Assembly: GCF_010435965.1 (NCBI RefSeq)
Contig: NZ_JAAGAA010000007.1
Location: 1 to 64,000, forward strand
Length of the DNA stretch: 64,000 bases
Source: Crenobacter caeni
Lineage (GTDB): Bacteria; Pseudomonadota; Gammaproteobacteria; Burkholderiales; Chromobacteriaceae
Direction: 5' to 3'
The stretch's first letter is position 1; each line of letters begins with the position of its first letter. A program made the position numbers and the translations under genes. Below are positions 34,539 to 46,551 of the stretch, in pieces. A model generated the notes under the pieces. The model had not been told where the DNA came from, did no database searches, and was given only the letters and a program-made list of their open reading frames with translations.

Positions 34539-37364
34539 ATGGACAATATCCGCATCCGCGGCGCACGCACGCACAACCTTAAAAACGTCGACCTCGACCT
34601 GCCCCGGCACCGGCTGATCGTGATCACCGGCCTGTCCGGCTCCGGTAAGAGCTCGCTGGCGTTCGACACCCTGTACGCAGAGGGGCAGCGCCGCTACGTC
34701 GAGAGCCTGTCCGCCTACGCCCGCCAGTTCCTGCAATTGATGGAAAAGCCGGACGTCGACCTGATCGAGGGCTTGTCTCCGGCGATCTCGATCGAGCAGA
34801 AGGCCACCAGCCACAACCCGCGCTCGACCGTCGGCACCGTCACCGAGATCCACGACTACCTGCGCCTCCTGTACGCGCGGGTCGGCGAGCCGTACTGCCC
34901 GGATCACCATGTGCCGCTCGCCTCGCAGACGGTCAGCCAGATGGTCGACCATGTGCTCGCGCTGCCGGCTGAGACCAAGGTGATGGTACTCGCGCCGGTC
35001 ATCGTCGGGCGCAAGGGCGAGAATGTCGACCTGTTTGACGAGTTGCGCGCGCAGGGCTTCGTGCGCGTACGCGTCGACGGCGAGGTGCACGAGGTCGACG
35101 CCGTGCCCAAGCTCGACAAGAACAAGAAGCACTCCGTCGAGGTGGTGGTCGACCGCCTGAAGGTGCGCGCCGACGCGAAGCAGCGGCTGGCCGAGAGTTT
35201 CGAGACCGCGCTGCGCCACGCCGAAGGGCGGGCGATCGCGGTGGAAATGGACAGCGGCCAGGAGCACTGGTTCTCGGCCAAGTTCGCCTGCCCGGTGTGC
35301 AGTTACAGCCTGCCCGAGCTCGAGCCGCGCCTGTTCTCGTTCAACAACCCGATGGGCGCGTGCCCGAAGTGCGACGGCCTGGGCGAGATCACCTTCTTCG
35401 ACCCCAAGCGGGTGGTCGCCCATCCCGAGCTGAGCCTCGGCGCCGGCGCGATCAAGGGCTGGGACCGGCGCAACCAGTTCTACTTCCAGATGCTGCAGAA
35501 CCTGGCGGCCCATTACGACTTCGACATCGACACCCCGTTCGAGGAGTTGCCGCAGAAGGTGCGCCACGTGGTGCTGTACGGCTCGGGGCGCGAGGCGATC
35601 GCGTTCAGCTACCTGTCGGAGAAGGGCACCCGCTTCTCGCGCGAGCACCCGTTCGAAGGCATCCTGCCCAACCTCGAGCGCCGCTACCGCGAGACCGACT
35701 CGTCCGCGGTGCGCGAGGAGCTGGCCAAGTACCAGAACAACCAGGCGTGCCCGAGCTGCCACGGCTCGCGCCTGAGGCTGGAGGCGCGCAATGTGCTGGT
35801 CGGCGGCCGCCCGCTTTATGAGATCAACACCCTGTCGCTGAAGGACGCGTCGTCGTTCTTCGCGAGCCTGGTGTTCGAGGGCCAGCGCCAGCAGGTCGCC
35901 GACAAGATCGTTAAGGAGATCCGAGAGCGGCTGTCCTTCCTCAACAACGTCGGCCTCGACTACCTGTGCCTGGCCCGCTCGGCGGACACCCTGTCCGGCG
36001 GCGAAGCGCAGCGCATCCGGCTGGCCAGCCAGATCGGCTCGGGGCTGACTGGCGTGATGTACGTGCTCGACGAGCCGTCGATCGGCCTGCACCAGCGCGA
36101 CAACGACCGCCTGCTCGCGACGCTGATGCGCCTGCGCGACCTGGGTAACAGCGTGATCGTCGTCGAGCACGACGAGGACGCCATCCGCGCGGCCGACTAT
36201 CTGGTCGACATGGGGCCGGGTGCCGGCGAGCACGGCGGCGAGGTGCTGGTGGCCGGCACGCCGGCCGAGGTCGCCGCGTGCGAAGGGTCGGTGACCGGCG
36301 CTTACCTGTCCGGTCGGCGGCGTATCGGCGTGCCGCATGAGCGGCGGGTGCCCGACCCCGAGCGCATGCTCGAGCTGATCGGCGCGACCGGTAACAACCT
36401 GAAGGACGTGACGCTCAGCCTGCCGCTGGGGATGATGGTGTGCGTGACCGGTGTCTCCGGCTCGGGCAAGAGCACGCTGATCAACGACACCCTGTACAAG
36501 CTCGCCGCGCGCGAACTGAACCGCGCCAGCGAAGAGCCGTCCCCCTACCGCGAGGTGAAGGGGCTGCAGCAGCTCGACAAGGTGATCAACGTCGACCAGA
36601 GCCCGATCGGGCGCACGCCGCGCTCGAACCCGGCGACTTATACCGGCCTCTTCACGCCGATCCGCGAGCTGTTCTCCGGCGTACCGCTGTCGCGCGAGCG
36701 GGGCTACGGCCCCGGGCGCTTCAGTTTCAACGTCAAGGGCGGCCGCTGCGAGGCGTGCCAGGGCGACGGCATGATCAAGGTCGAGATGCACTTCCTGCCC
36801 GACATCTACGTGCCGTGCGACGTCTGCCACGGCAAGCGCTACAACCGCGAGACGCTGGAAGTGCAGTACAAGGGGCGCAATATCACCGAAGTGCTCGAGA
36901 TGACAGTCGAGCAGGCGTTCGAGTTCTTCTCGGCGGTGCCTTCGATCGCACGCAAGCTCTCGACGCTGATGGACGTCGGCCTCGGCTACATCCGGCTGGG
37001 GCAGAGCGCGACCACCCTGTCCGGTGGCGAGGCGCAGCGGGTCAAGCTCGCGCTTGAACTCTCCAAGCGCGACACCGGCCGCACGCTGTACATTCTCGAC
37101 GAGCCGACCACCGGCCTGCACTTCCACGACATCGACCTCTTGCTCAAGGTGCTGACCCGCCTGCGCGAAAACGGCAATACCGTGGTGGTGATCGAGCACA
37201 ACCTCGACGTGATCAAGACCGCCGACTGGCTGGTCGACCTCGGGCCGGAGGGCGGTGCCGGCGGCGGCACCATCCTCGCCGAGGGCTCGCCCGAGGTGGT
37301 GGCCGCCAACCCGGCCAGCCATACCGGCCGCTACCTCGCGCCGCTGTTGCAGGAAAAACAATAA
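34539..37364 (+). CDS. uvrA: Excinuclease ABC subunit UvrA
   Basis: A 941-residue ATPase for DNA damage recognition in nucleotide excision repair. It has two ABC modules: Walker [15 protein letters not shown] near residue 31 and [14 protein letters not shown] near residue 640, and two signature blocks [19 protein letters not shown] and [16 protein letters not shown]. The zinc fingers include [17 protein letters not shown] near residue 252 and CEACQGDG / CDVCHGKRY near residues 740-770. Length is normal. Confidence 0.97.
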   Translation: MDNIRIRGARTHNLKNVDLDLPRHRLIVITGLSGSGKSSLAFDTLYAEGQRRYVESLSAYARQFLQLMEKPDVDLIEGLSPAISIEQKATSHNPRSTVGTVTEIHDYLRLLYARVGEPYCPDHHVPLASQTVSQMVDHVLALPAETKVMVLAPVIVGRKGENVDLFDELRAQGFVRVRVDGEVHEVDAVPKLDKNKKHSVEVVVDRLKVRADAKQRLAESFETALRHAEGRAIAVEMDSGQEHWFSAKFACPVCSYSLPELEPRLFSFNNPMGACPKCDGLGEITFFDPKRVVAHPELSLGAGAIKGWDRRNQFYFQMLQNLAAHYDFDIDTPFEELPQKVRHVVLYGSGREAIAFSYLSEKGTRFSREHPFEGILPNLERRYRETDSSAVREELAKYQNNQACPSCHGSRLRLEARNVLVGGRPLYEINTLSLKDASSFFASLVFEGQRQQVADKIVKEIRERLSFLNNVGLDYLCLARSADTLSGGEAQRIRLASQIGSGLTGVMYVLDEPSIGLHQRDNDRLLATLMRLRDLGNSVIVVEHDEDAIRAADYLVDMGPGAGEHGGEVLVAGTPAEVAACEGSVTGAYLSGRRRIGVPHERRVPDPERMLELIGATGNNLKDVTLSLPLGMMVCVTGVSGSGKSTLINDTLYKLAARELNRASEEPSPYREVKGLQQLDKVINVDQSPIGRTPRSNPATYTGLFTPIRELFSGVPLSRERGYGPGRFSFNVKGGRCEACQGDGMIKVEMHFLPDIYVPCDVCHGKRYNRETLEVQYKGRNITEVLEMTVEQAFEFFSAVPSIARKLSTLMDVGLGYIRLGQSATTLSGGEAQRVKLALELSKRDTGRTLYILDEPTTGLHFHDIDLLLKVLTRLRENGNTVVVIEHNLDVIKTADWLVDLGPEGGAGGGTILAEGSPEVVAANPASHTGRYLAPLLQEKQ

Positions 37365-37448
37365 GCGGTTTCGGTTGGCCGGGTTTTGTCACTAGAATAA
37401 GTCTAAAGTCATAAGACGGTCCGCGACGTGCCGTTACAAGGGGCAGAC

Positions 37449-37889
37449 ATGTTGAATCTGGGCAAGATCGACCATATCCACGTCAGGGTGGATAACCTGA
37501 CGCAAGCGCTGGGCTGGTACCAGCGCGTGCTCGGGCTGGGGCCGGACGCGCGTTTTCGCAAGACCAACGGCACGACCATGCTGGCCAACGCCTCCGGTTC
37601 GATTCGCCTCGCGCTTGCCGAGCATGCCGCGCCCGAATGCCCGCCGGGGTCGGTGTCGTTTGTCGTCGGCGGGCAGGACTTCATGGAGTGGCTGGATCAG
37701 CTCGCCGGCGAGCGGGTGAAGGACGCCAAGGGCGAGACCATCGCCCGCGACTCGGTCGAGGATCACGGCAGTTACCTGTCGGTCGCCTTCGTCGATCCCT
37801 TCGGCAATCCGTACGAGATCGTCAGCTACGACTACACCTGGCTGACCGGCAAGCTCAAGATCGGCAAGGCGCGCAGCATCGCCGGCTGA
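37449..37889 (+). CDS. VOC (glyoxalase/bleomycin resistance) family protein
   Basis: A 146-residue protein with one vicinal-oxygen-chelate domain. The metal-site pattern is visible: His in KIDHIHVRVDN near residue 8, and Glu in DPFGNPYEIVSYDY near residues 118-131. The ATG at 37449 is chosen because AAGGGG stands seven bases before it. Substrate unknown; many members are dioxygenases, lyases or resistance proteins. A terminator follows. Confidence 0.82.
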   Translation: MLNLGKIDHIHVRVDNLTQALGWYQRVLGLGPDARFRKTNGTTMLANASGSIRLALAEHAAPECPPGSVSFVVGGQDFMEWLDQLAGERVKDAKGETIARDSVEDHGSYLSVAFVDPFGNPYEIVSYDYTWLTGKLKIGKARSIAG

Positions 37890-37908
37890 GCAGGCTGGTC
37901 GCGACAAA

Positions 37909-37934
37909 AAAGGGCAGCCCGAGGGCTGCCCTTT
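37909..37934. terminator. Bidirectional terminator between VOC gene and mnmA
   Basis: Arms AAAGGGCAGCC and complement around a short loop, with an A-run before and TTT after. It serves the convergent genes on both sides. Confidence 0.8.
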
Positions 37935-37950
37935 GTCTTGTGTGCTTCTG

Positions 37951-39629
<1,679 letters not shown>

Positions 39630-39673
39630 AGAGAGGCGGCGGCCCGCAAGGGGGGCGCCGCGCAGGAGCCTGA

Positions 39674-40624
39674 ATGAACAAGCAGATGCCCACGATACTG
39701 GTGACCGGTGCCGGCGGCCAGCTCGGTTTCGAGCTGATGCGCGCGCTTGCGCCGCTGGGGCGCGTCCACGCGCCGGCCCGCGCGCAGTTCGACCTCGAGT
39801 CGCCCGAGCGCATGCGTGCGTGGCTGGACAGGGTGCGGCCGGACCTGATCGTCAACGCGGCAGCGTATACGGCGGTCGACCGTGCGCAGACCGAAACCAC
39901 CCACGCGTGGGCGATCAACGCGGCCGCTCCCGAGGTGCTCGCATGCTGGGCCGGCGAACACGAAGCGGCGATGGTGCAGTTCTCGACCGACTATGTATTC
40001 GACGGCCGCGCAGAGCGCCCTTATGTGGAGACGGATACGGCCGGCACGCAGATGGTGTACGGCGCGAGCAAGCTGGCTGGTGAAGAGGCGGTGCTCGCGC
40101 ATTGCCCGCGCGCGCTGGTGTTGCGCGTCAGCTGGCTCTACAGCGCGTTCGGCAACAACTTCCTGCACACCATCCTGCGCCTTGCGCTCGAGCGGCCCGT
40201 GCTCAAGATCGTCGACGACCAGGTCGGCGCGCCGACCTCGACGCAACTGGTCGCCGATACCACGGCGCACCTGTTGCGCACGCTGCTGTCCGCAGGTGAT
40301 GTCGCGCCGTGGGGTGTCTACCACCTGACCGCCGGCGGCGAGGTGAGCTGGCACGGCTTCGCCAGCCATATCGTGCGTGAACTCGAGTTCGCCGGCGTCA
40401 AGCTTGCGTGTACGGCCGGGAATGTGCAGCCCATCCCCAGCTCGGCCTGGCCGACGCCGGCGGTGCGGCCGCTGAACTCGCGGCTGTGTTGCGACAAGCT
40501 GACCGGGCAATTCGGGCTGAACCTGCCGCACTGGAGCCACGGGGTCAGCTATGCGCTCGCGCAATTGCAGCGCTCCGGTGCGCTGCGCGTGCGGCGCTGG
40601 ACGCACGGCCCCCGAGAGGACTGA
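39674..40624 (+). CDS. rfbD: dTDP-4-dehydrorhamnose reductase (RmlD family)
   Basis: A 316-residue SDR-type reductase for the last step of dTDP-L-rhamnose synthesis. The nucleotide-binding motif is VTGAGGQLGFELMRAL (about residues 9-24). NAAAYTAVDRAQTE, the catalytic YGASKLAGE (Tyr-x3-Lys, near residue 132) and the substrate motif RVSWLYSAFGNNFL match RmlD. The other rml genes are not in the window, so the gene stands alone. A GGAG lies just upstream of the start. Confidence 0.88.
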   Translation: MNKQMPTILVTGAGGQLGFELMRALAPLGRVHAPARAQFDLESPERMRAWLDRVRPDLIVNAAAYTAVDRAQTETTHAWAINAAAPEVLACWAGEHEAAMVQFSTDYVFDGRAERPYVETDTAGTQMVYGASKLAGEEAVLAHCPRALVLRVSWLYSAFGNNFLHTILRLALERPVLKIVDDQVGAPTSTQLVADTTAHLLRTLLSAGDVAPWGVYHLTAGGEVSWHGFASHIVRELEFAGVKLACTAGNVQPIPSSAWPTPAVRPLNSRLCCDKLTGQFGLNLPHWSHGVSYALAQLQRSGALRVRRWTHGPRED

Positions 40625-40630
40625 GCCCGT

Positions 40631-41074
40631 TCAGGGCAGGGTGTGCAGCAGCGATAGCGAGTAGCGTGCGCCGGCGCGCCAGTCGTCCACGCAGCGCGTC
40701 ACCAGCGCGCTGCGCAGTCGGTCGGCAGACGCGGCAAGCGCGTCGTAATCCAGCCAGCGTGCGGCGATAATGCCCGAATCCAGGCGCGTGCTGACCGGTG
40801 CGTCGCCCACGCTGCCGTAGAAGGCGAAGCGCAGGTAGGTGGTCTTGCCGGGTGCGAGGTAGACACCGACCAGCCCCTCGGGGGTGAACGCGTAGCCGGT
40901 CTCCTCTAGCACCTCCCGGCGCACGGCGTCCAGCAGGCTCTCGCCGGCTTCGAGGTGGCCGGCCGGCTGGTTTAGGCGCACGCCGGCGTCGGTGTGTTCC
41001 TCGACCAGCAAGAAATGGCCGCCGCGTTCGATGACGGCGGCGACGGTGGTATTCGGGCGGAATCTTTCGCTCAT
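40631..41074 (-). CDS. Nudix hydrolase (NudJ-like)
   Basis: A 147-residue hydrolase of nucleoside-diphosphate-linked compounds. The Nudix box GHLEAGESLLDAVRREVLEE-TG (starting near residue 39) is complete, with the REVLEE core that binds magnesium. Length and the motif LNQPAGHLE fit the NudJ branch, which acts on thiamine and nucleotide pyrophosphates. It converges on the rfbD gene with only six bases between the stops. Confidence 0.87.
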   Translation of the reverse strand: MSERFRPNTTVAAVIERGGHFLLVEEHTDAGVRLNQPAGHLEAGESLLDAVRREVLEETGYAFTPEGLVGVYLAPGKTTYLRFAFYGSVGDAPVSTRLDSGIIAARWLDYDALAASADRLRSALVTRCVDDWRAGARYSLSLLHTLP

Positions 41075-41131
41075 GTCGGCAGGTTTCCTGTCGTCTAAGA
41101 TGGGCTGACTTTACCGCGAGTCGTGCCTGCC

Positions 41132-41320
41132 ATGTACGTCTGCCTGTGTTACCCCACCACCGAGCGGCAGATCCGCGCCGCGGCGCTCTGTGGCGCCCGC
41201 CGCCTGCGCGACATCCGGCCAGTGGCGACCCAGTGCGGCAAATGCGCGCGTTGCGCGCACGCGCTGCTGAGAAAAGCCGCGCGCGAATTGCTGCCTGCGG
41301 CAACGCCGCCGTCCTTGTGA
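41132..41320 (+). CDS. bfd: Bacterioferritin-associated ferredoxin (Bfd-like)
   Basis: A 62-residue [2Fe-2S] protein. Its four cysteines are in MYVCLC (two) and TQCGKCARC (first two), the Bfd arrangement. Bfd passes electrons to bacterioferritin to release stored iron. The gene lies 54 bases upstream of a bacterioferritin gene, which supports the assignment. An upstream ATG at 41123 adds three residues. Confidence 0.88.
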   Translation: MYVCLCYPTTERQIRAAALCGARRLRDIRPVATQCGKCARCAHALLRKAARELLPAATPPSL

Positions 41321-41374
41321 TCGGCCGATCGCTTGCCATACTGCGGCTCAGGGACGAACCCGCAGGAGCATGCC

Positions 41375-41854
41375 ATGCAAGGCGACCGTAAAGTCATCGA
41401 TTACCTGAACAAGGTCCTCAAGAACGAGCTGACCGCGATCAACCAGTACTTCCTGCACGCGCGCATGTGCCGCAACTGGGGGCTCGCCCGGCTTGACGCG
41501 CACGAGTACCACGAGTCGATCGACGAGATGAAGCACGCCGACCGGCTGATCGAGCGCATCCTGTTCCTCGAGGGGCTGCCCAACCTGCAGGACCTGGGCA
41601 AGCTCTATATCGGCGAATCGCCCGAGGAGATCATCGGCTGTGACCTCAGGCTGGAGCGCGAGGCCATCGTGGTGCTGCGCGAGGCGATCGCGTACTGCGA
41701 GACGGTCGCCGACTACGTGTCGCGCGGCTTGTTGTCCGACATCCTCGAGGGCGAGGAGGAACACGTCGACTGGTTGGAGACGCAGCAGGAGCTGATCGGC
41801 CGGGTCGGGCTGGCCAACTGGCTGCAAAGCCAGATGGGCGGTGTGGCGTCCTGA
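41375..41854 (+). CDS. bfr: Bacterioferritin
   Basis: A 159-residue haem-binding ferritin. Ferroxidase residues are in [17 protein letters not shown] (Glu18), [20 protein letters not shown] (Glu51, His54) and [18 protein letters not shown] (Glu127, His130). Met52 in IDEMKHAD is the haem ligand. The ATG at 41375 follows AGGAG. It probably forms an operon with bfd. Confidence 0.95.
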   Translation: MQGDRKVIDYLNKVLKNELTAINQYFLHARMCRNWGLARLDAHEYHESIDEMKHADRLIERILFLEGLPNLQDLGKLYIGESPEEIIGCDLRLEREAIVVLREAIAYCETVADYVSRGLLSDILEGEEEHVDWLETQQELIGRVGLANWLQSQMGGVAS

Positions 41855-41902
41855 CGGGGTGTGGCCAGAAAGAAACCGGCGCGGGGCGCCGGTTTCTTGT
41901 TT

Positions 41903-43510
41903 TTACAGGGCCGTGCCTTCGGCCGCAGGGGCAGATGCCTCGTCCGGAGCGTCGGCCTGCCAGGGTAGTGCGACCGGTTTCCGGTTGATCTTCAGTTCGC
42001 CCTCCTTGAAGTCGAGCGTGGTCGCGACCTGGTTGCCGTCGAGCTTGAGCAGGCCCTGGCGCGCCCACTCCGAGAGCTGGGCGTCGAGCAGGCTGCGCGC
42101 CAGCTCGTCGATCTCGGCCATGTCCGGCTGCTCCTCGGCGCTGGCGTCGACGGTGAACAGGTTGCGCGCCTGCGCGACAACCAGGGTCTCCAGCGCCGGC
42201 TTGGGCAGCGACACCGAGGCGTCGACGTTGAAGCGGCGGATGAAGGTCAGCGGCGACTTGAGGTCGGCTTCTTTCAACCCCTTGATCGCCAGCGTGCCGG
42301 TGAGCGAGCTCATGCCGCTGGGCAGACCGAGCTTGAACTCGTGGACGACCAGCTTGGGGTCGTTTTCCAAGAGCGGTACGCCGTTTTGCAGGATGGTGTC
42401 GATATAGCGCTTGCGCAGTTCGGCCGGAGGCAGCTTCTCGAACGGTACCTTGGACAGTGCCTCGTCGAGCTTGACCAGGGTCGGGCCGTGCAGGTGGTTG
42501 GCCGACACGTCGAGCTTGAGCGGGCCGTATTTCTGTTCGTCGTAGCGGAAACTGTCGAAGGTCAGCTTGCCGCGCGTGTTGACGAAGTCGTCCTGTTCGC
42601 TGGTGACGATCTGGTAGTTCAGCTGTTTCAGTTCGACGCTGGAGGGCTTGAGCTCGCCGGACGGGTTGATGAACTCGCCGACGCGCACGCGGCTGACCAG
42701 GTAGATCAGCTCGTTGAGCTTGATGCTGTAGGGGATCGCCTCTTTCCACGCGAAGCGGATGTCGCCGATCGCAAGCTCGCTGCTGCCCAGCCGCACGCCG
42801 GTCACGCCGGGGCGAACGTCGGAGGCGTAGCGCACGCCGTTGAAGGTGAAGCTGCCCTTGCTTGCCGCGTCGAGCATGAAGCCCGGCGACAGCGCGTCGA
42901 CCCGGTATTCCTTGAAGCCCTTGCCGTAGTCGACTTTCAGGTCGAAGCCCTGCCACTTCATTTCGACGCCGGCCAGCGTTTCCTCGTAGTCGAACTTCGG
43001 GATGGCGACGTTCAGTTCGCCCCCGCCGCCGAAACCCAGCCGGTTGGTCACGGTGATCGGTTCGGCGTCGCCGAAGAAACGGGCAAGCGTCTTGCGGGTG
43101 GCCGCGCTCATGTCGAATTCGGTGCGCACCAGCGCGCGCGCCGGCACGAAGTTGAAGCGGGACAGCCCCGGCAGCGGGCCGTGCTCGATATGGTTGGTGT
43201 AGCGCAGCGTGCCCGAGAGCAGGGGCTTGAGGTTGTCCGGCAGCGTCGCGAGGTAGGGGCCGAACAGCTTCTTGTTCAGCTCAAGCTCGGTCGTCTCGGT
43301 CGACGAGAACCAGCCGCGCTCGTAACGGTGCGACTTGACGGTAAAGGCCGGCATCGTCGAGAGCAGGCGATACTGCTCGTTCAGCGTCTGCTCGGCCTTG
43401 ACGCCTGCCCAGTACGAGAAACCGCCGTAAAGCACGGCAAGGGTGGCCACGCCGGCGGCGGCCAGGGTCCAGCGGTGTGCGTTGAGGTTCACTATGGCTC
43501 TACCTGTCAA
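41903..43510 (-). CDS. YdgA-family (DUF945) protein
   Basis: A 535-residue protein with one N-terminal membrane anchor (about residues 14-34) and a long periplasmic part. The zone TVKSHRYERGWFSSTETTEL near residues 57-76 is the YdgA/DUF945 hallmark. The rest is beta-rich and AsmA-like in style. Function is not established. It is divergent from the desaturase gene. Confidence 0.85.
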   Translation of the reverse strand: MTGRAIVNLNAHRWTLAAAGVATLAVLYGGFSYWAGVKAEQTLNEQYRLLSTMPAFTVKSHRYERGWFSSTETTELELNKKLFGPYLATLPDNLKPLLSGTLRYTNHIEHGPLPGLSRFNFVPARALVRTEFDMSAATRKTLARFFGDAEPITVTNRLGFGGGGELNVAIPKFDYEETLAGVEMKWQGFDLKVDYGKGFKEYRVDALSPGFMLDAASKGSFTFNGVRYASDVRPGVTGVRLGSSELAIGDIRFAWKEAIPYSIKLNELIYLVSRVRVGEFINPSGELKPSSVELKQLNYQIVTSEQDDFVNTRGKLTFDSFRYDEQKYGPLKLDVSANHLHGPTLVKLDEALSKVPFEKLPPAELRKRYIDTILQNGVPLLENDPKLVVHEFKLGLPSGMSSLTGTLAIKGLKEADLKSPLTFIRRFNVDASVSLPKPALETLVVAQARNLFTVDASAEEQPDMAEIDELARSLLDAQLSEWARQGLLKLDGNQVATTLDFKEGELKINRKPVALPWQADAPDEASAPAAEGTAL

Positions 43511-43634
43511 TCCAGCGGGTCATCTTACAATAAGGGATTCAAACTGACGACCGTCTCGCGCGCATGGGGCTGGACGCCCGCCATATGACATGTACAATCG
43601 AGCAATTGTTCGAAACACGAGGCAACGCTTCAAG

Positions 43635-44801
43635 ATGCAATGGCTTAACGGCTTGGTCGACCTGCCCTGGTGGGGCTATGTCCTGGTGGCACTGGGGCTC
43701 ACCCATATCACCATCGCTTCGGTGACCATCTTCCTGCACCGGCACCAGGCGCATCGTGCGCTGGACCTGCACCCGATTCCCAGTCACTTTTTCCGCTTCT
43801 GGCTGTGGCTGACCACCGGCCAGGTCACCAAGGAGTGGGCGGCGATCCACCGCAAGCACCACGCGCGCTGCGAAACCGCCGAGGACCCGCACAGCCCGCA
43901 GGTGCTCGGCATCCGCAAGGTGCTGTGGCAGGGCGCCGAACTGTACCGCGCCGCGTGCAAGGACCGCTCGATCATGGCGAAGTACGGTCACGGCACGCCG
44001 GACGACTGGCTCGAGCGCAACGTCTACACCCGCTACAGCGGCAAGGGCATCGTGCTGATGCTCGTGATCGACCTGGTGCTGTTCGGCGCCGCCGGCCTAA
44101 CCATCTGGGCCGTGCAGATGGTGTGGATCCCGTTCTTCGCCGCCGGCGTGATCAACGGCCTCGGCCACTTCTGGGGCTACCGCAACTTCGAGAACGAGGA
44201 CGCGTCGACCAACCTGGTGCCGTGGGGCATCCTGATCGGCGGCGAGGAGCTGCACAACAACCACCACACCTTCGGTACCTCGGCCAAGCTGTCGTACAAG
44301 TGGTTCGAGTTCGACATCGGCTGGATGTACATCCGCATCATGGAAATGCTGGGCCTCGCCCGCGTGCGCAAGGTCGCGCCGCGCCTGATCGTCGACGGTG
44401 CGAGCAATGTGGTCACGCCGGACAGCCTGCAGGCGGTGATCGCCAATCGCTACGCGATCGCGGCGGGCTACGCGCGCGAACTGAAGGCCGTCTACCGGGC
44501 GGAGCTCACAAGGCTGGGCCATTCTTCGCTCGCCGCGCAGATGAAGGTGTGGTTGAAGCAGGAAGCTAAGGACACGCCGGAGCCCGAGCGCGCAGAACTT
44601 GCGCGCCTGCTCGAGCAGAGCGAGCTGTTGGCCAAGGTGTACGCGATGCGCCAGGAGCTGTCGCGGCTGTGGGAGCGCTCGAGCCTGACCCGCGACCAGC
44701 TGCTCGCCGAGATGCACGACTGGTGCGTGCGCGCCGAGGCGAGCGGCATCGAGTCGCTGCAGTCGTTCAGCCGCAAGCTGCGTGGTGCGGCACTGGCCTG
44801 A
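43635..44801 (+). CDS. Fatty acid desaturase (acyl-CoA/phospholipid delta-9 type)
   Basis: A 388-residue membrane di-iron desaturase. The three histidine boxes are HRHQAHR (about residue 35), HRKHHARCE (about residue 74) and HNNHHTFG (about residue 208), with membrane segments in between. It would introduce a cis double bond into membrane fatty acids. Compared with minimal desaturases it has about 120 extra C-terminal residues, rich in charged helices. The ATG at 43635 is preferred to the one at 43590 because the family begins there. Confidence 0.9.
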   Translation: MQWLNGLVDLPWWGYVLVALGLTHITIASVTIFLHRHQAHRALDLHPIPSHFFRFWLWLTTGQVTKEWAAIHRKHHARCETAEDPHSPQVLGIRKVLWQGAELYRAACKDRSIMAKYGHGTPDDWLERNVYTRYSGKGIVLMLVIDLVLFGAAGLTIWAVQMVWIPFFAAGVINGLGHFWGYRNFENEDASTNLVPWGILIGGEELHNNHHTFGTSAKLSYKWFEFDIGWMYIRIMEMLGLARVRKVAPRLIVDGASNVVTPDSLQAVIANRYAIAAGYARELKAVYRAELTRLGHSSLAAQMKVWLKQEAKDTPEPERAELARLLEQSELLAKVYAMRQELSRLWERSSLTRDQLLAEMHDWCVRAEASGIESLQSFSRKLRGAALA

Positions 44802-44910
44802 CCGGCCTGCGCCTCTGCATTGCCGACGACGGCCCCGTACGGGGCCGTTTTGGCGTCCGGCGGGGCCGCGTTACAATCTGCCGTCATCACTCAGCATACA
44901 AGGACGCACC

Positions 44911-45258
44911 ATGTCGCTTTACCGTCACAAGGTGGGCAGCCGCCTCGCCGAAGCCGTCGTCAGCAACGGCCTGATCTTCATGGCCGGGCAGGTGCCGGAA
45001 AATACCGACGCCGACGCGCGTGCGCAGACCGAAGACGTGCTCGCGCAGATCGACGCACTGCTCGCCGAACTGGGTTCGGGCAAGGATAAGCTCATCGACG
45101 CGACGATTTATCTTGCGGATCTGGCCGACTACGACGCGATGAACGCAGCGTGGGACGCCTGGGTGGTGCCCGGGCAGACCCCGGCGCGCGCGACGGTTCA
45201 GGCGCGTCTGGCCAACCCGGCGTGGAAGGTCGAAATCAAGGTGGTCGCCGAGCGCTGA
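44911..45258 (+). CDS. RidA family protein (single domain)
   Basis: A 115-residue YjgF/UK114 protein. The block GLIFMAGQVPENTDADA is near residue 24. The Arg in TPARATVQARL (near residue 92) and VEIKVVAE at the C-terminus correspond to Arg105 and the Glu120 region of E. coli RidA. The ATG at 44911 follows AAGGA. It is the normal one-domain counterpart of the triple RidA at 4701, and keeps both residues that the triple protein has lost in part. Confidence 0.9.
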   Translation: MSLYRHKVGSRLAEAVVSNGLIFMAGQVPENTDADARAQTEDVLAQIDALLAELGSGKDKLIDATIYLADLADYDAMNAAWDAWVVPGQTPARATVQARLANPAWKVEIKVVAER

Positions 45259-45276
45259 ACGGCGCGAGCTGAAACA

Positions 45277-45308
45277 AAAACGGACCGCATGGCGCGGTCC
45301 GTTTTTTT
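45277..45308. terminator. Bidirectional terminator
   Basis: Arms around AAAACGGACCGC and its complement, followed by a T-run, between the convergent ridA-like and HiPIP genes. Confidence 0.85.
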
Positions 45309-45323
45309 TGGGAGCAAGGCAGA

Positions 45324-45635
45324 TCAGGCCTTTTTCGCCCACACATTGCACCAACCCTTGCCGGAGACCAGCTTGCCGCCGAGCATCGGGCACGGCGCGG
45401 ACGCGTCGGTCGGCTTGCCCTGGTAGAACTGGCAGTTGCTGCAGGTCTGGCCAGCCGCGTACTTCGGGTACTTCGCCTTGTCGACCTTCTTGGCGTCGGT
45501 GACGTAACCGAGTGCCTTCGCCTGCGGGTCGGCTTCGGTCGCGGTCGCCGGAGCGGCCAGCGCCTTGTTGCCGAGGACGGCGAGGGCGCCGGCTGCGGGG
45601 AGGACTTTCATCAGGAAGGTTCTGCGGCTGGTCAT
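45324..45635 (-). CDS. High-potential iron-sulfur protein (HiPIP)
   Basis: A 103-residue periplasmic electron carrier. A twin-arginine signal (MTSRRTFLMKVLPAAG) is at the N-terminus. Four cysteines for one [4Fe-4S] cluster are in CSNCQFYQG, CPMLGG and WCNVWAKKA. It is transcribed alone. Confidence 0.93.
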   Translation of the reverse strand: MTSRRTFLMKVLPAAGALAVLGNKALAAPATATEADPQAKALGYVTDAKKVDKAKYPKYAAGQTCSNCQFYQGKPTDASAPCPMLGGKLVSGKGWCNVWAKKA

Positions 45636-45798
45636 GCGTCGTACTCCTTGCGGTTGCGTGCTTTGTAATGGGTTTGCCCGCGGGCTTGTTCGACATGCTT
45701 TATGCGCCCGCGTCCGACGGCTGCGTGCGCAGCCGGCCTGATGCTTATTTTATGCGATTGGGAAGTGGTGGCCTTGACGTGGGTCAAGCCTGCCGCGT

Positions 45799-45981
45799 TC
45801 AGTCGCGCTGGGGGCGCAGCCCCATCTCGATGTCCCAGCGGCGGGACTCGATCTCGCGGCGCGCGTCGTTGCGCAGCTTGTCCTGGGGGTTGGGGCGGTT
45901 GGGGCCGCCGACGGTGCGGTTGCGGATCGCGTGGACGGCATGGATGCGGTCGCGCTCGAAAAGGTACATGCTTCGGCTCAT
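45799..45981 (-). CDS. Small conserved-looking protein of unknown function
   Basis: A 60-residue basic protein, MSRSMYLFERDRIHAVHAIR at the start and WDIEMGLRPQ at the end. The ATG at 45981 has GGAG at a suitable distance; an in-frame ATG at 46008 is less likely. It is charged and without membrane segments. No family recognised. Confidence 0.55.
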   Translation of the reverse strand: MSRSMYLFERDRIHAVHAIRNRTVGGPNRPNPQDKLRNDARREIESRRWDIEMGLRPQRD

Positions 45982-46167
45982 GGTCGCTTCTCCGGCAGGG
46001 TGTTGCAACGCAAGACTGAAAATATCATGAATTTTCTTGCAAAAACATGATGTTTGTCAGACATGGGTGCGCAAAGTTCCCACCGTGGCCCTCAAGCAAC
46101 AGTCGCCATTTGTCCGCTCGCCGTGCCGGCGCGGTAGACTGGGCAGTTTCTTGACGCAGGAGGGAAT

Positions 46168-46551
46168 ATGCAGCAGATCCTCGCCATATGCGCGGGCGCG
46201 AGCCTGGGCGCCCTGTCGCGCTGGGGCTTGTCCGAGCTTCTGAACCGCCACTTCCCGCTCTTGCCGCCGGGCACGCTGGTCGCCAACCTGCTGGGGGCCT
46301 ACCTGATCGGCGTCGCCATTGCGCTGTTTGCGCACAGCGAACTCTCGCCCGCGTGGCGGCTGTTCGCGATCACCGGTTTTCTCGGCGCGCTGACGACCTT
46401 TTCCTCGTTCTCGGCCGAGGTGGTCGGCCTGCTGCAGCAGGGGCGGCTGCTTTGGGCCATGCTGACTGCCGGCACTCACCTGTTCGGTTCGCTCGCGATG
46501 ACCGCGCTGGGGCTGGCCAGCTTCAGCGTGCTGCGCCGTCTGTTCGCCTGA
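46168..46551 (+). CDS. crcB: Fluoride exporter CrcB/Fluc
   Basis: A 127-residue protein with four membrane segments. GGxxGA-type start ([17 protein letters not shown]), [14 protein letters not shown] (with the conserved Asn) and [15 protein letters not shown] (Phe-box region) are the Fluc signatures. It exports fluoride as a dual-topology dimer. AGGAGGG precedes the start. I looked for a fluoride riboswitch upstream and did not find one. Its 3' end overlaps the convergent LysR gene by 29 bases. Confidence 0.92.
   Translation: MQQILAICAGASLGALSRWGLSELLNRHFPLLPPGTLVANLLGAYLIGVAIALFAHSELSPAWRLFAITGFLGALTTFSSFSAEVVGLLQQGRLLWAMLTAGTHLFGSLAMTALGLASFSVLRRLFA

Noticed and set aside
34515-37361. A 948-residue open frame on the minus strand opposite uvrA
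   Set aside because: It is the antisense shadow of a GC-rich gene. Its sequence is low-complexity (Arg/Ala/Val/His-rich) with no family signature, whereas uvrA on the other strand is complete.
46037-46167. Possible fluoride riboswitch before crcB
   Set aside because: I found no segment that matches the conserved crcB-motif core in the about 130 bases upstream.
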